This document shows positions 52,862-62,078 of a stretch of 64,000 bases of DNA, piece after piece (position 1 is the stretch's first letter; each line of letters opens with the position of its first letter). Position numbers and translations under genes: made by a program. The stretch comes from an uncultured Holophagaceae bacterium (lineage in GTDB: Bacteria > Acidobacteriota > Holophagae > Holophagales > Holophagaceae). The notes below the pieces were generated by a model, which was not told where the DNA came from, did no database searches, and saw only the letters and a list, made by a program, of their open reading frames with translations. The DNA is taken from positions 18,338 to 82,337 of the forward strand of contig CAIWKE010000037.1 of NCBI GenBank assembly GCA_903913215.1, in the 5' to 3' direction.

Positions 52862-54061
52862 ATGATCCGCGCCACCTCGATCCTCCTCATGGCCCTGAGC
52901 CTGGGTGCCCAGAGTCCGGCCGTGCCTACGCCCCCCGCCAAGCCCACGACCTCTGCCGAAGAGCAGGCCATTCAACGCTTCCGTGCCCATGCCCGGCCCC
53001 GAGCGGTGGCTCCAGCCGCCCCCCTCAGCGCCGAGGACCGCAACACCATCCGCCGATTTCGAGAAGCCAAGCCCAGCGTGGTGTTCGTGTCGGCCTTCAT
53101 CCTCAATCCGGATCCCACGGGACCACCCCGGTTGCCCGCCGGCACCGGCACGGGTTTCGTGTGGGATGAGTGGGGCCACATTGTCACCAATCACCACGTC
53201 ATCAGTGCCGAGGTCGAGGGCAAGTTGTTCAGGGATGCCGAGGAGGTGGAGATCACCTTTTCAAGTGGCAAGGCCTACAAAGGGCGTGTCATTGGTCGCA
53301 GCTTTGCCTTTGATATCGCTGTGATCCAGGTGTTCGCGCCGTTAGAGGCGATGCGGCCCATCACAGTTGGGAGCAGTTCTGCCTTGCAGGTGGGGCAGTC
53401 GGTGCTGGCCATCGGCAATCCCTTCGGTCTGGATCATTCGCTCAGCAAGGGGGTCATCTCCGCCTTGGGCCGCATGATCGCCACTGGCTACAACTCCTGG
53501 ATCCTGAATTCCATCCAGACGGATGCTGCCATCAACCCCGGCAACTCCGGGGGACCGCTCCTGGACGCCGGGGGACGGCTTATCGGCATGAACACGGCCA
53601 TCGTATCCAACAAGTCAGAAGGCTCCGTAGGGGTCGGTTTCGCCCTTCCCGTCGACACCATCAATAAAGTGGTTCCGCTCCTCATCGCTCGGGGTGTCCT
53701 GCAACCCCCGCGCATGGGTTTCGAAGTGTTCAGCGCAGCTGAGGCGAAGCAGTTCTTCGGCGTGGAGCGTGGCCTGGTCCTGAGCCGAATCATTCCCGAC
53801 ACACCTGCCGCCGAAGGTGGCCTCAAAGGCGTTACCACCGATGCGAAGGGGAACGTCACCGGAATCGGCGACATTCTCCTCGGCTACCAGGGGGGTCTCA
53901 TCGAAAACCATGGCCAGTTCGCTGCCCGACTCGAGCTGCAGCCTCCCGATGACGAAGTGGTCTTCGACGTGCTTCGGGAGGGAAAGATGATCCAGGTCAC
54001 CCTGCACCTGAACCCAGCGGGAGCCAAGCCGAAGGCCAAGCCAGCCTCCAATTCCATCTGA
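52862..54061 (+). CDS. Trypsin-like S1C (DegP/HtrA family) periplasmic protease with PDZ domain
   Basis: A 399-residue exported serine protease. Signal MIRATSILLMALSLGAQ is followed by a Pro/Ala-rich stretch. The triad is His112 (VTNHHVI), Asp151 (AFDIAVIQV) and Ser229 (NPGNSGGPL), with the oxyanion region as in HtrA. One PDZ domain occupies about 285-390 (IIPDTPAAEGGLKGV, GDILLGYQG). It probably degrades misfolded envelope proteins. The start at 52862 has GGGAG upstream. Confidence 0.92.
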   Translation: MIRATSILLMALSLGAQSPAVPTPPAKPTTSAEEQAIQRFRAHARPRAVAPAAPLSAEDRNTIRRFREAKPSVVFVSAFILNPDPTGPPRLPAGTGTGFVWDEWGHIVTNHHVISAEVEGKLFRDAEEVEITFSSGKAYKGRVIGRSFAFDIAVIQVFAPLEAMRPITVGSSSALQVGQSVLAIGNPFGLDHSLSKGVISALGRMIATGYNSWILNSIQTDAAINPGNSGGPLLDAGGRLIGMNTAIVSNKSEGSVGVGFALPVDTINKVVPLLIARGVLQPPRMGFEVFSAAEAKQFFGVERGLVLSRIIPDTPAAEGGLKGVTTDAKGNVTGIGDILLGYQGGLIENHGQFAARLELQPPDDEVVFDVLREGKMIQVTLHLNPAGAKPKAKPASNSI

Positions 54062-54072
54062 AGGGCTGAGCC

Positions 54073-54984
54073 CTACTTCTTGCCCGACACCTGGATCATG
54101 GGGGTGGCGCCGCCCATGGGGGTGATGATCAGGTTGCCCTTGGCGCCGATGTCCCGCAGGGCCTGGATGCGCTGGTACTCGATGATCTGAGGTGTGAGGC
54201 TCTGGCTGACGATCTGCTGGGCCTTGGCCTGGCCCTCGGCCTCGATGCGCTTGCGCTCAGCTTCCTGCTTTTCCTTCTGGAGCACGAAGGCCATCTTTTG
54301 CGCGTCCTGGTCGGCGGCGATCTTATCGTTGATGGCCTTGGTGATCTGCTCAGGCAGGAGGACATTGCGCAGGAGCACCTGCTCCATGCTGATGCCGCGC
54401 TCCTTGAAGGCCACGGTCAGGGTCTTGGTGACGTTCTCCACGAAGCTCATGCGCTTGGTGGTGTAGAGCTCCGTGGCCGTGAGGCCCGCGGCGGCATCGC
54501 GCAGGGAGGTTCGGATCTGGCTGCGAAGGATCTGGCCTTCCACATCGTTGCCGATCTTCTCGTAGATCTTGGCGCAGAGGTCCACGTCCAGATGGTAGAA
54601 GACCGTGGCATCCAGCTTCACCGTGAGGCCATCCGAGGTGATAACGGGAATGGAGTCGTCGCCCCGCTTCTGGCCCTCATCGGCGATGCCGGACATGGTG
54701 TAGTTGCGGGTGCGGACTTCCATCTCCACCACCTGGGAGAAGGGGTTGATGAAGTGCAGGCCTGCGGGCAGCACCTGGGACTGGACATGGCCGAAGAGGA
54801 TCACCACGCCAGCTTGGCCCGGCTGCACGATGACCGCCATGGAACCCAGGAAGACCACGGCGCCCAGCACCAGGCCCACCCACTGGAGCATGCCCAGGCG
54901 GGCCGAGAGCGGGAACTCCACCTTGGTCTTCATGCGCCAGGCGAGGCCGCCGGCGATCAGGAGGATGAGGGCAATCAGGACCAT
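54073..54984 (-). CDS. SPFH/prohibitin family membrane protein
   Basis: A 303-residue protein with two N-terminal hydrophobic segments (about 2-18 and 34-54), then an SPFH domain (GQAGVVILFGHVQSQVLPAGLHFINPF) at about 56-220, and a helical tail with alternating Glu/Lys/Gln (AFVLQKEKQEAERKRIEAEGQAKAQQI) that mediates ring assembly. Members form large membrane cages and modulate proteases such as FtsH. It ends convergently with the S1C protease gene, 11 nt apart. Confidence 0.9.
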   Translation of the reverse strand: MVLIALILLIAGGLAWRMKTKVEFPLSARLGMLQWVGLVLGAVVFLGSMAVIVQPGQAGVVILFGHVQSQVLPAGLHFINPFSQVVEMEVRTRNYTMSGIADEGQKRGDDSIPVITSDGLTVKLDATVFYHLDVDLCAKIYEKIGNDVEGQILRSQIRTSLRDAAAGLTATELYTTKRMSFVENVTKTLTVAFKERGISMEQVLLRNVLLPEQITKAINDKIAADQDAQKMAFVLQKEKQEAERKRIEAEGQAKAQQIVSQSLTPQIIEYQRIQALRDIGAKGNLIITPMGGATPMIQVSGKK

Positions 54985-55016
54985 GGGTCCCTCCAGGAAA
55001 GGGCTTGACCATCACC

Positions 55017-56030
55017 TCAGGGCGATGGCTTGGAAGCATTCGGAGCGGGGGCGGATCGGATCTTGGGATCCAGGAACCGCAGGGGCACGTTCAGGGGTGC
55101 ATCCATATTGGTACATCGGAGTACCAGCATAGCCTCCGGGGCGCTGCCCGTGCGGCGGATCCTCAGGATCTGACGGGCGGCCCCGGGACCGGGCGCATCG
55201 AGGAGCTGGAAGCCCGGACCCTGGATGCTGGCCTGGAGAATGCGAAAGGGCTGGCCATCGCGCGCCTTCAACTCCAGGGCAAGCAGGGTGGTGCTGGGAT
55301 CCGTGAATACCAGCCGCGAAGGGCTGGCCTGCACGGGGGTCACCAGGCTCCAGTCCAGGTAGAGCGTGAAGAGAGGCTGCAGGGGTGCGTTGGTGGCCAC
55401 CTTGAGGATTTCCAGGCCCGCAGTAGTGCCCGGCTGCAGGCGTCCAGGACGCAGGGTGAGCCGCAGGTCGATGCCCGCGCCGGCACTCAACAGTTCCGCG
55501 TCGAGGTAGGCTGGCAGTTCTCCCGCCAGGGCCAGCTTGAGGGGCTCCCCGCCCTCCCGCTTGAAGTGGAAACGGACCTCGGGGCTTTCATGGGGGGCGA
55601 CCTCGCCCAGGCTTTTGCGCAGCGTGTCCACGGCCACGTCGGGGCGCACCAGCATGTCGTAGCGGAGGATATAGGCGGGCTGCGCGGGATCGTCTGTGCC
55701 CAGGCGGACGCCACCCTTGATGGGCCCCTCCAGTCCTGCGGGATCCAGCCGCAGGTGGAGCAGCCGCGTCTCGCCGGGGTTCAGGGGCTTCACCAGCTGA
55801 CTCTCATCGAGGCTTAGTCCCAAGGACAGATCCAGGAGGCGGAGCTGGAAGGGGCGGTCGTGGGTGCTGCGCAGACCGAAAACCAGCTCCTGCACCTCCC
55901 GGGGCCCGATGCTGCCCAGGTGGACCGGGAAGGGTGTGGTGATCTCGATGCGGGCGGGCGGCACGGGATCCGCTGGCGGGGGTGCCGGGGCCGGAGCCTG
56001 CAATAATAAAAGGACAGGCGGAAGGAGCAT
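55017..56030 (-). CDS. Exported protein of unknown function, Ig-like strand repeats
   Basis: A 337-residue protein with a short signal peptide (MLLPPVLLLLQAPAPAP) and no other membrane segment. The body is beta-rich: TPFPVHLGSIGPREVQELVFGL and KPLNPGETRLLHLRLDPAGLEG resemble the Ig-like domains of the DUF1573/ASPM type, where a segment compares a value with reference conditions. KGGVRLGTDDPAQPAYILRYDM repeats that pattern. No catalytic motif is visible. Start at 56030 has AAGGAG upstream. It shares the strand with the SPFH gene, 32 nt upstream of it. Confidence 0.55.
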   Translation of the reverse strand: MLLPPVLLLLQAPAPAPPPADPVPPARIEITTPFPVHLGSIGPREVQELVFGLRSTHDRPFQLRLLDLSLGLSLDESQLVKPLNPGETRLLHLRLDPAGLEGPIKGGVRLGTDDPAQPAYILRYDMLVRPDVAVDTLRKSLGEVAPHESPEVRFHFKREGGEPLKLALAGELPAYLDAELLSAGAGIDLRLTLRPGRLQPGTTAGLEILKVATNAPLQPLFTLYLDWSLVTPVQASPSRLVFTDPSTTLLALELKARDGQPFRILQASIQGPGFQLLDAPGPGAARQILRIRRTGSAPEAMLVLRCTNMDAPLNVPLRFLDPKIRSAPAPNASKPSP

Positions 56031-56084
56031 GGGTTCCAGTGTGCCGCGATCTGCTCCCGCCATGAAGCATCTCTGGAGTCCCGC

Positions 56085-56702
56085 ATGATCACCCGCGAAC
56101 TCGACGCCCTCCCCAAGCGCGATGTGTACAGGATTCTCACCAGTCTGGTGATCCCGCGCCCCATCGCCTGGATCAGCACCGTGGACGCTGCGGGGCGGGT
56201 GAACCTGGCTCCCTTCAGCAGCTTCATGGGCGTCTTCGGGCCGCCCATGCTGGTGGTCACCCTGGCCCGCCGCAAGGATGGCTCCCTCAAGGATACGCAC
56301 CAGAACTTGCGCACCAACCGCGAGGCCGTGGTGCATCTGGCGGACCTGCCCCTGCTGGAAGCGCTCCATGCCAGCGGCGCCGAGGTGGGGCCCGAGGTCA
56401 GTGAGGTGGAGCGCCTGGGCCTGGTCACGGCGCCGTCGCTCCACGTGGCGCCGCCCCGGCTGGTGGCCGCCCCCGTGGCCCTGGAGTGTCGACTGAACCG
56501 GGAGATCGAGCTGGGGCCCGCCAGCACCTTGGTGCTCCTGGATGTGCTGACGGCCCATGCGGCGGACCACATCTGGAACTCCGAGTACGACTGCGCGGAC
56601 GCCAGTCTTTGGCAGCCCATCACGCGGCTCGCTTCCGTGGCTGGTCCCAACTACGGGGCCCTGGGCCAGACCTTCAAGCTGGGCGCTTCCGAGCTGCCTT
56701 GA
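56085..56702 (+). CDS. Flavin reductase-like domain protein (FMN-binding split barrel)
   Basis: A 205-residue cytoplasmic flavoprotein of the flavin_reduct/NtaB (DIM6) family. The conserved sequence VIPRPIAWISTVDAAGRVNLAPFSSF, GPPMLVVTLA and DTHQNLRTNREAVVHLAD lies in the first half and covers the FMN-binding barrel. Such proteins reduce flavins or act as small oxidoreductases; the partner is unknown here. Divergent from the Ig-like protein gene, 54 nt between starts. Confidence 0.85.
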   Translation: MITRELDALPKRDVYRILTSLVIPRPIAWISTVDAAGRVNLAPFSSFMGVFGPPMLVVTLARRKDGSLKDTHQNLRTNREAVVHLADLPLLEALHASGAEVGPEVSEVERLGLVTAPSLHVAPPRLVAAPVALECRLNREIELGPASTLVLLDVLTAHAADHIWNSEYDCADASLWQPITRLASVAGPNYGALGQTFKLGASELP

Positions 56703-56718
56703 GTGGTTTGGGCTCTGA

Positions 56719-57381
56719 TCAGTCCCAGTGCTGCAGCCAGGTCGGGTCGTATTTCCCCTCGGCCGTCCGGACCGGATTTTCCAGAGCCACCTGCGTGATG
56801 CCCAGCGTCCGCAGGGCCTGGAGGATGACTTCGGCCCGCTGCTTCTGGAGCGCCGGCTTGAGGGCCTTCGCCTTGGGGACCTGCAGAACCCAACGTCCCT
56901 CGGTGCCCCAGGTCTCCACCCAGGCCTCCAGCTTCTTCACGCCCGCCAGGCTCAACTCCGCCCGCTGAGGCAGGAAGAAGAGCAGGCCCTCCCGGGGGGG
57001 CGCCACCGCCTGGGCCTTTGGAACGGGCAGCAGTGGCAGGGGATCGGTGTCGAAGCCCGCGAGCGTGGGCAGGGCCTTCAGGATCGCCTGGAAGACCATG
57101 TCCCCCTTCATGGGAAAGGTGGTCTCCGTGGGTTCGAAGCGGGCCTCTGCGCGATCACCCTGGCGAATGGCCACGCGCAGAACGCCCAGGGCCACGGCCT
57201 CACCCGGGCGCTTGACCAGCAGGCGTTCGCCCACGCGCAGGGCCTGGGCGCCATCCACGATGTAGATGCGATCCGTCGCGTCGTAGGGCGGCGGGCCATG
57301 GCGCTCCACACCCACGATGTGCATGGGCGCCTGGGCACCCAAGGCGCCCGCGAGGCTGAGGCAGAGGAGTATTCCCTTCAT
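56719..57381 (-). CDS. Exported protein with degenerate OmpA-like C-terminus
   Basis: A 220-residue protein with signal peptide MKGILLCLSLAGALGAQA. Residues 20-100 form a beta-rich domain (IYIVDGAQALRVGERLLVKRPGE) resembling SH3-like or FlgT-type segments. The C-terminal ~90 residues follow the order of an OmpA-type peptidoglycan-binding domain: a beta strand LLFFLPQRAELS, helix, strand RWVLQV, then LQKQRAEVILQALRTLGITQVAL. The Asp and Arg that grip peptidoglycan (NxxLSxxRAxxV with preceding D) are not clearly conserved. So the assignment is tentative. Confidence 0.5.
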   Translation of the reverse strand: MKGILLCLSLAGALGAQAPMHIVGVERHGPPPYDATDRIYIVDGAQALRVGERLLVKRPGEAVALGVLRVAIRQGDRAEARFEPTETTFPMKGDMVFQAILKALPTLAGFDTDPLPLLPVPKAQAVAPPREGLLFFLPQRAELSLAGVKKLEAWVETWGTEGRWVLQVPKAKALKPALQKQRAEVILQALRTLGITQVALENPVRTAEGKYDPTWLQHWD

Positions 57382-57414
57382 GTCTCCTCTATCGGCAGAA
57401 CCCCGGTTGGAGCC

Positions 57415-58644
57415 TTAGAAAGGCCGAATGCCCAAGGCCCGGAGCAGATCGCCGAGCAGGTAGAGCGAGCCGGTCACCAGCCGGGGCGCCTTCGCTGGCG
57501 CACGCAGGCTGGCCGCGGCTTCGGCCACAGTCAGAAGCGGTGCCTCCAGGCCCCACGCCTCGCACAGGCGGCCCAGGTCCGCGTAGCGGGCGGCCTCGCC
57601 CTGGATGAAGGTGACCGAGAGGGGCCGCATGCGCTTGAGCTCCTGGGCCACGCCGGCGATGTCTTTGTCGGCCATGGCCCCGAAGAACAGATGGGGTCGC
57701 ACGCCGCAGGCCAAGGCATGCTCCGCCAGGACCTGGGCCCCATCGGGGTTGTGGGCGCCGTCCATCCACACGGAGTCGAGACCCGGTACCTTCCAGAGTC
57801 GCCCTGGCCAGTGGGTGCGGGCCACGCCTGCCCAGAGGGGCTCCTCGGAGATGGGGAAGCCGAGCGCCTGGAGCTGCCGGACCGCTTCGAAGGCCGTGGC
57901 CAGGTTGTCCAGTTGGTGCAGGCCAGGCAGGCCCACGCGTCGCCCCCCCACCCGCGAGTGGTCCCAGCGGATATCGGCGGGGCCCAGCCGCGGGGCGGGC
58001 TTCAGGTGGGGGGCACAGGGCAGGAGGGGGCGGATCCACTCGGGGTCGAGGGTGGGGCCGAGCACCAGGGGGCGCCCCTCCCGGGCCGTGCAGAGCTTCT
58101 CGCGGGCGATGGCTTCGCGGGTGTCGCCCAAGTACTGCTGATGATCGAGGCCGATGGTGGTCAGCACGGTCAGGATGGGGTCCGTGGCATTGGTGGCATC
58201 CCAGCGGCCGCCCATGCCGACTTCCAAGAGGGCCACCTCCACGCCGGTCATGCGAAAGGCCGACAGGGCGGCCGTGATCATGAGCTCGAAGTAGGTGGCC
58301 TGGAGGCCGGCCTGTTCTTCCGCCTCGAAGGCCTCGCCCAACAAGAGTTCCAGGGCCCCCAGACCGATGGGCTCGCCGTCCACCCAGATCCGCTCCGTGA
58401 CGTCCGTGAGGTGGGGCGAGGTGGTCCAGCCCACCACCAGGCCTGCGGCCTGGAGCATGTGGGCGAGGAAGGCACCGGTGCTGCCCTTGCCATTGGTACC
58501 GGCGATGAGGATCACGGGGAAGTTCTGGTCCGGGTGGCCCAGGCCGGCCAGCAGGGCCTGGATATTCTCCAGCCCGCACTTGATGCCCAGGTGGCCCCGC
58601 TCCTGAAGGCGTGCGACGAAGCTGGGGGCGTTGGTGTCGGCCAT
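57415..58644 (-). CDS. folC: Folylpolyglutamate synthase / dihydrofolate synthase
   Basis: A 409-residue Mur-ligase-type enzyme that adds glutamate to dihydropteroate and folates. ATP-binding IAGTNGKGSTGAFLAHML lies near residue 45; TSPHLTDVTERIWVDG and VALLEVGMGGRWDATNA follow, and VWMDGAHNPDGA is in the C-terminal domain. It overlaps accD by 1 nt (TGATG), as accD-folC pairs do in many bacteria. Confidence 0.94.
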   Translation of the reverse strand: MADTNAPSFVARLQERGHLGIKCGLENIQALLAGLGHPDQNFPVILIAGTNGKGSTGAFLAHMLQAAGLVVGWTTSPHLTDVTERIWVDGEPIGLGALELLLGEAFEAEEQAGLQATYFELMITAALSAFRMTGVEVALLEVGMGGRWDATNATDPILTVLTTIGLDHQQYLGDTREAIAREKLCTAREGRPLVLGPTLDPEWIRPLLPCAPHLKPAPRLGPADIRWDHSRVGGRRVGLPGLHQLDNLATAFEAVRQLQALGFPISEEPLWAGVARTHWPGRLWKVPGLDSVWMDGAHNPDGAQVLAEHALACGVRPHLFFGAMADKDIAGVAQELKRMRPLSVTFIQGEAARYADLGRLCEAWGLEAPLLTVAEAAASLRAPAKAPRLVTGSLYLLGDLLRALGIRPF

Positions 58645-59501
58645 CAGTCCCGGGTGGAGGGCATCATCCAGGCCAGGCAGCCCGCGATGAAGTGCTTGAG
58701 GTCATCGCGGTTCACCACCTTGTCCACCATGCCGTGAGCCTGGAGGAACTCGGAGCGCTGGAAACCCTCGGGCAGGCTCTGCTTGATGGTCTGCTCGATG
58801 ACCCGGGGGCCGGCGAAGCCGATGAGGGCCTTGGGCTCGGCGATGTTGAGGTCCCCCAGCATGGCGTAGCTGGCGCTGACTCCACCGGTGGTGGGATCCG
58901 TGAGGATGCTCAGATAGGGCAGGCCGGCCATGTCCAGCTTGGCCAGGGCGGCACTCACCTTGGCCATCTGCATGAGGGAGAGGGTGCCTTCCTGCATGCG
59001 GGCTCCACCACTGCAGCTGACGATGATGAAGGCGCACTGCTTCTCCAGGGCCTTCTCGGCACCCAGGCGCAGCTTCTCGCCCACCACACTGCCCATGCTG
59101 GCGGCCAGATAGTCGAAGTTCATGATGGCGGTGACCACCGGGTGCCCCGAGAGGGTACCCTCCACCACCACGACCGCGTCTTCGGTCTGGCCCTCCTGCT
59201 CCAGCTTCTTGAGCTGGTCCTTGTAGCTCTTCATGGCCACGAAGCCCAGGGGGTCCACGCTGCGCAGGTTGCCGAACAGCGTGGTCCAGCCCTCGTCCAT
59301 GAGGTTCTCAAGGCGCTCCTCCACCCCGATGCGGAAGTGGTAGCCGCACTTGGGGCAGACGTTGTGGGTGTTGACCAGCTCCTTGCGGTAGATCAACTCC
59401 TTGCAGGCCTCGCACTTGATCCAGAGGCCCTCGGGCACCCGGACAGTCTTCTCCTCGACGGCGGTCTTCTGTTGGCGCTTCTTGACGAACCAGGACGACA
59501 T
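58644..59501 (-). CDS. accD: Acetyl-CoA carboxylase carboxyltransferase subunit beta
   Basis: A 285-residue subunit that, with AccA, transfers the carboxyl group from biotin to acetyl-CoA. The N-terminal zinc ribbon has Cys30, Cys33, Cys49 and Cys52. The crotonase-like core shows FIIVSCSGGARMQEGTLSLMQMAK, PTTGGVSASYAMLGD and GFAGPRVIEQTI. The start has AGGAGG upstream. The parB stop is 9 nt upstream of accD, so it may be read with parAB. Confidence 0.96.
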   Translation of the reverse strand: MSSWFVKKRQQKTAVEEKTVRVPEGLWIKCEACKELIYRKELVNTHNVCPKCGYHFRIGVEERLENLMDEGWTTLFGNLRSVDPLGFVAMKSYKDQLKKLEQEGQTEDAVVVVEGTLSGHPVVTAIMNFDYLAASMGSVVGEKLRLGAEKALEKQCAFIIVSCSGGARMQEGTLSLMQMAKVSAALAKLDMAGLPYLSILTDPTTGGVSASYAMLGDLNIAEPKALIGFAGPRVIEQTIKQSLPEGFQRSEFLQAHGMVDKVVNRDDLKHFIAGCLAWMMPSTRD

Positions 59502-59510
59502 GGGAACCTC

Positions 59511-60380
59511 CTAGCGGCGCTTGGCCGGACCGTGCTTGAGGGCCTCGAACAGGCGATCCAATTCGGCGTCACTGCCGAAGTGGAGCACCACAGAACCGGA
59601 CTTGCCCTTGGCCTTGATCTCTACCTTGGTACCCCAGGACTGGGTCAGCTCCTCGGCGGCGGCCTTGATGAACAGCTCCTGGGGATGCTTTTTCTTCCCC
59701 TTGGTCTTCGTCTGCTTCTGGAGCTGCTGGATGCGCGCCTCTAGGGCGCGCACGCTGAGCTGCTGGTCCACCACCTCGAAGGCCAGTTGTTCCTGGAGCC
59801 GGGGGTCGGATACGCCCAGCAGCACCTTGGCGTGACCGGTGCTGAGCTTGCCGGTGGCGACCTCGGCCTTCAGCTCTGCCGGGAGGCGGAGCAGGCGGAG
59901 TGTGTTGGCCACCTGGGGTCGGGACTTGCCCACGCGGTCTGCCACCTGCTCCTGAGTGAGGCGGAGGTGCTCACCCAGCTGCCAGTAGGCAGTGGCTTCT
60001 TCGATGGGGTTCAACTCCTGGCGCTGGATGTTCTCCACCAGGGCGATCTCCAGGAGCCGGTCATCCGGAACCTCCTTGATGACCACGGGCACCATGGCCA
60101 GGCCTGCCTTGCGGGCCGCCCGCCAGCGGCGCTCGCCGGCGATGATCTCAAACATCTGGCCCACCTTGCGGACCACGATGGGCTGCACCATGCCGTGCTG
60201 CTTCAGGCTTTCGGCCAGTTCCAGCAGCGCCGTCTCGTCGAAGTGCGTGCGGGGCTGGGCCCGGTTGGGCACCAGGCTGCCGAGGGGCAGCTCGCGCTGG
60301 GCGTTGTCCTCCGGCGCCATCTGGCTCATGAGCGAGGTCAGTCCCCGGCCCAGGGCCGGTCGCTTCAACGGGGTGGTCAT
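59511..60380 (-). CDS. parB: Chromosome partitioning protein ParB
   Basis: A 289-residue CTPase/DNA-binding protein that spreads from parS. It begins KRPALGRGLTSLM, has the ParB/sulfiredoxin box (PNRAQPRTHFDE, GERRWRAARKAGL), VENIQRQELNPIEEA, and the helix-turn-helix QEQVADRVGKSRPQVANTLRLLRLP. A Lys-rich linker (QKQTKTKGKKKHPQ) leads to the C-terminal dimer domain. The start at 60380 overlaps the parA stop (TGATG). An upstream in-frame start is rejected because it lies inside parA. Confidence 0.95.
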   Translation of the reverse strand: MTTPLKRPALGRGLTSLMSQMAPEDNAQRELPLGSLVPNRAQPRTHFDETALLELAESLKQHGMVQPIVVRKVGQMFEIIAGERRWRAARKAGLAMVPVVIKEVPDDRLLEIALVENIQRQELNPIEEATAYWQLGEHLRLTQEQVADRVGKSRPQVANTLRLLRLPAELKAEVATGKLSTGHAKVLLGVSDPRLQEQLAFEVVDQQLSVRALEARIQQLQKQTKTKGKKKHPQELFIKAAAEELTQSWGTKVEIKAKGKSGSVVLHFGSDAELDRLFEALKHGPAKRR

Positions 60381-61159
60381 CAGGCTTCCCTCCTCGCGGG
60401 GATCTCCAGACCCAGCCACTCTCTCGCGAGGCTCAGGTAGGCCTGGGCGCCCTTGGAGCGCAGGTCGTAGAAGGCCACGGGCTTGCCGTGACTGGGTGCC
60501 TCGGCCAGCCGGATGTTCCGGGGAATCATGGTCTGGAAGACCTTGCCGGGGAAGGCGTGGCGGACTTCGGCGGCCACGGCGGCACCGAGGTTGGTGCGCT
60601 CCTCAGCCATGGTGAGCAGGATGCCGCCCAGCTTCAGGTTGGGATTCGGACCGGACTGGATGCGGCGCAGGGTCTCGGTGAGTTCCGCCAGGCCATCCAG
60701 CGCGAAGAACTCGCAGGGCATGGGGACGATGACTTCATCTGCGGCCGTGAGGGCGTTGAGGGTGATCATGCCGAGGCTGGGTGGGGGGTCGATGATGATG
60801 TAGTCGAAGCGGTCCATGATCGGGGCCAGGGCCTGCTTGAGCACCTGGAGCTGGGGCATCTCGAAGAGCTCGAATTCCAGCTGGGCCAGGTCTTTGCCCG
60901 CGGGAATGACCTGCATCATGGGCACCTCGGTGCTGAGCAGCAGCGCCTCAGCGGGGGCACCCTTCATCAGGGCATAGGAGCCGGCGCGGTGATCCGGTTT
61001 GGGGAAACCCAGGCCCGTGGTGCTGTGGCCCTGGGGATCGAAGTCCACCAGCAGCACCATCTTTTCCATCATCGCGAGGGAGGCGGCCAGGTTGATGGCC
61101 GAGGTGGTCTTGCCCACCCCACCCTTCTGGTTCGCCAACACCACCACCCGAGCGCGCAT
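60380..61159 (-). CDS. parA: Chromosome partitioning ATPase ParA/Soj
   Basis: A 259-residue deviant-Walker ATPase that with ParB moves origins apart. Deviant Walker A is KGGVGKTT near residue 11, then [16 protein letters not shown] and [19 protein letters not shown]. The start at 61159 gives the usual N-terminus [14 protein letters not shown]; the longer frame to 61255 has no support. No rsmG or mnmG lies nearby, and dapF precedes it, so this locus is rearranged relative to the common mnmG-rsmG-parAB order. Confidence 0.95.
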   Translation of the reverse strand: MRARVVVLANQKGGVGKTTSAINLAASLAMMEKMVLLVDFDPQGHSTTGLGFPKPDHRAGSYALMKGAPAEALLLSTEVPMMQVIPAGKDLAQLEFELFEMPQLQVLKQALAPIMDRFDYIIIDPPPSLGMITLNALTAADEVIVPMPCEFFALDGLAELTETLRRIQSGPNPNLKLGGILLTMAEERTNLGAAVAAEVRHAFPGKVFQTMIPRNIRLAEAPSHGKPVAFYDLRSKGAQAYLSLAREWLGLEIPARREA

Positions 61160-61273
61160 CAGGCGGCCCCTTTCAATGTGCTGGCGAGGGTGGAACCACG
61201 CATCTCGATATCCCCTTGGGTGTGGAACACACCAGTCTAACAGGAGAGGTTCCACGGGGAGGAGCAGAGGTTC

Positions 61274-62077
61274 TTAAGGCCGCAAACCAAGCAACATCGA
61301 GGGATCAGGGTGCACGACGCCGAGCCGGCGGACGGGTCCAGAGAGCCAGAGATCCCGCCAGCTCCCATCAGCGCCGAGGTCGAGGCTCACGTCCACGACC
61401 TCACCACCGGCGGTGTGGATGCGCCAGTCGGTGGGGCCATCGGTCTGGGCCAGCCAGGCGGCGGTGACGGCACTGCCCGTTCCGCAGCAGAGGGTCTCAC
61501 CCTCCACACCCCGCTCCCAGGAGCGGAGTTTTGCTTCACCGGGCGAGAGCACTTCCACCACGTTGACGTTGGTACCGCCAGGGAATGCGGGGTGGTGGCG
61601 TAGCGGCGGCGCGAAGGCGGGCAGGTCCACCGCGGCCACGGAAGGCACCCTCAGCACGAGTTGCGGATTGCCGATCCAACCGAAGCCCGCAGGCCACGCT
61701 GTGGTCATGGGTACGGCACTCAGGCCGAAGCCGGCACCCTCCGGCATGCGGATGCCGACTCGGTTTCCTTCGCGACGCAGCAGGATGCGCTCACCACTGC
61801 ACTCGGCCTCCACCAGGGCATTTCCCGGGGCCCCACAGATAATCAAGGCGGCCCTACTACCATTGGAACAAAAGGACTTGGAACCATCTGTATCCCAGTG
61901 CTCGAGGCGCCACGGACCCATTTCCGGCCTTTGCATCAAAAAAAGGCCATCTAAACCGAACCCACTCCCCTTGGGACACAGGATTTTGGCATAATCCTCA
62001 CCAGAGCAATCTTTAGCCTCGTCCTCCCAGAGGTAGCCAAAGACATTGCCCGCCGCCGACGCCAGGTAGAGGTCCAA
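61274..62077 (-). CDS. dapF: Diaminopimelate epimerase, divergent, probable TTG start
   Basis: Converts LL- to meso-diaminopimelate for lysine and peptidoglycan. The 267-residue reading has both catalytic Cys sites: Cys71 in FCSNGSRAA (usual form CGNGxR) and Cys199 in ERGVEGETLCCGTGSA. GTNVNVVEV is the third signature. The N-terminus GNVFGYLWEDE departs from the usual GNDFVVID. The TTG at 62077 lies 1 nt after the preceding stop; an in-frame start at 62128 would overlap the ftsB-like gene. Residues ~20-80 use codons ending in A or T far more than neighbours, a possible sign of recombination. Confidence 0.82.
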   Translation of the reverse strand: MDLYLASAAGNVFGYLWEDEAKDCSGEDYAKILCPKGSGFGLDGLFLMQRPEMGPWRLEHWDTDGSKSFCSNGSRAALIICGAPGNALVEAECSGERILLRREGNRVGIRMPEGAGFGLSAVPMTTAWPAGFGWIGNPQLVLRVPSVAAVDLPAFAPPLRHHPAFPGGTNVNVVEVLSPGEAKLRSWERGVEGETLCCGTGSAVTAAWLAQTDGPTDWRIHTAGGEVVDVSLDLGADGSWRDLWLSGPVRRLGVVHPDPSMLLGLRP

Positions 62078-62078
62078 G

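Noticed and set aside
61249..61262. GGTTCCACGGGGAG as a possible parS site by parA
   Set aside because: It matches only part of the palindromic parS core GTTCCACGTGGAAC and lacks the second half-site, so it was not called.
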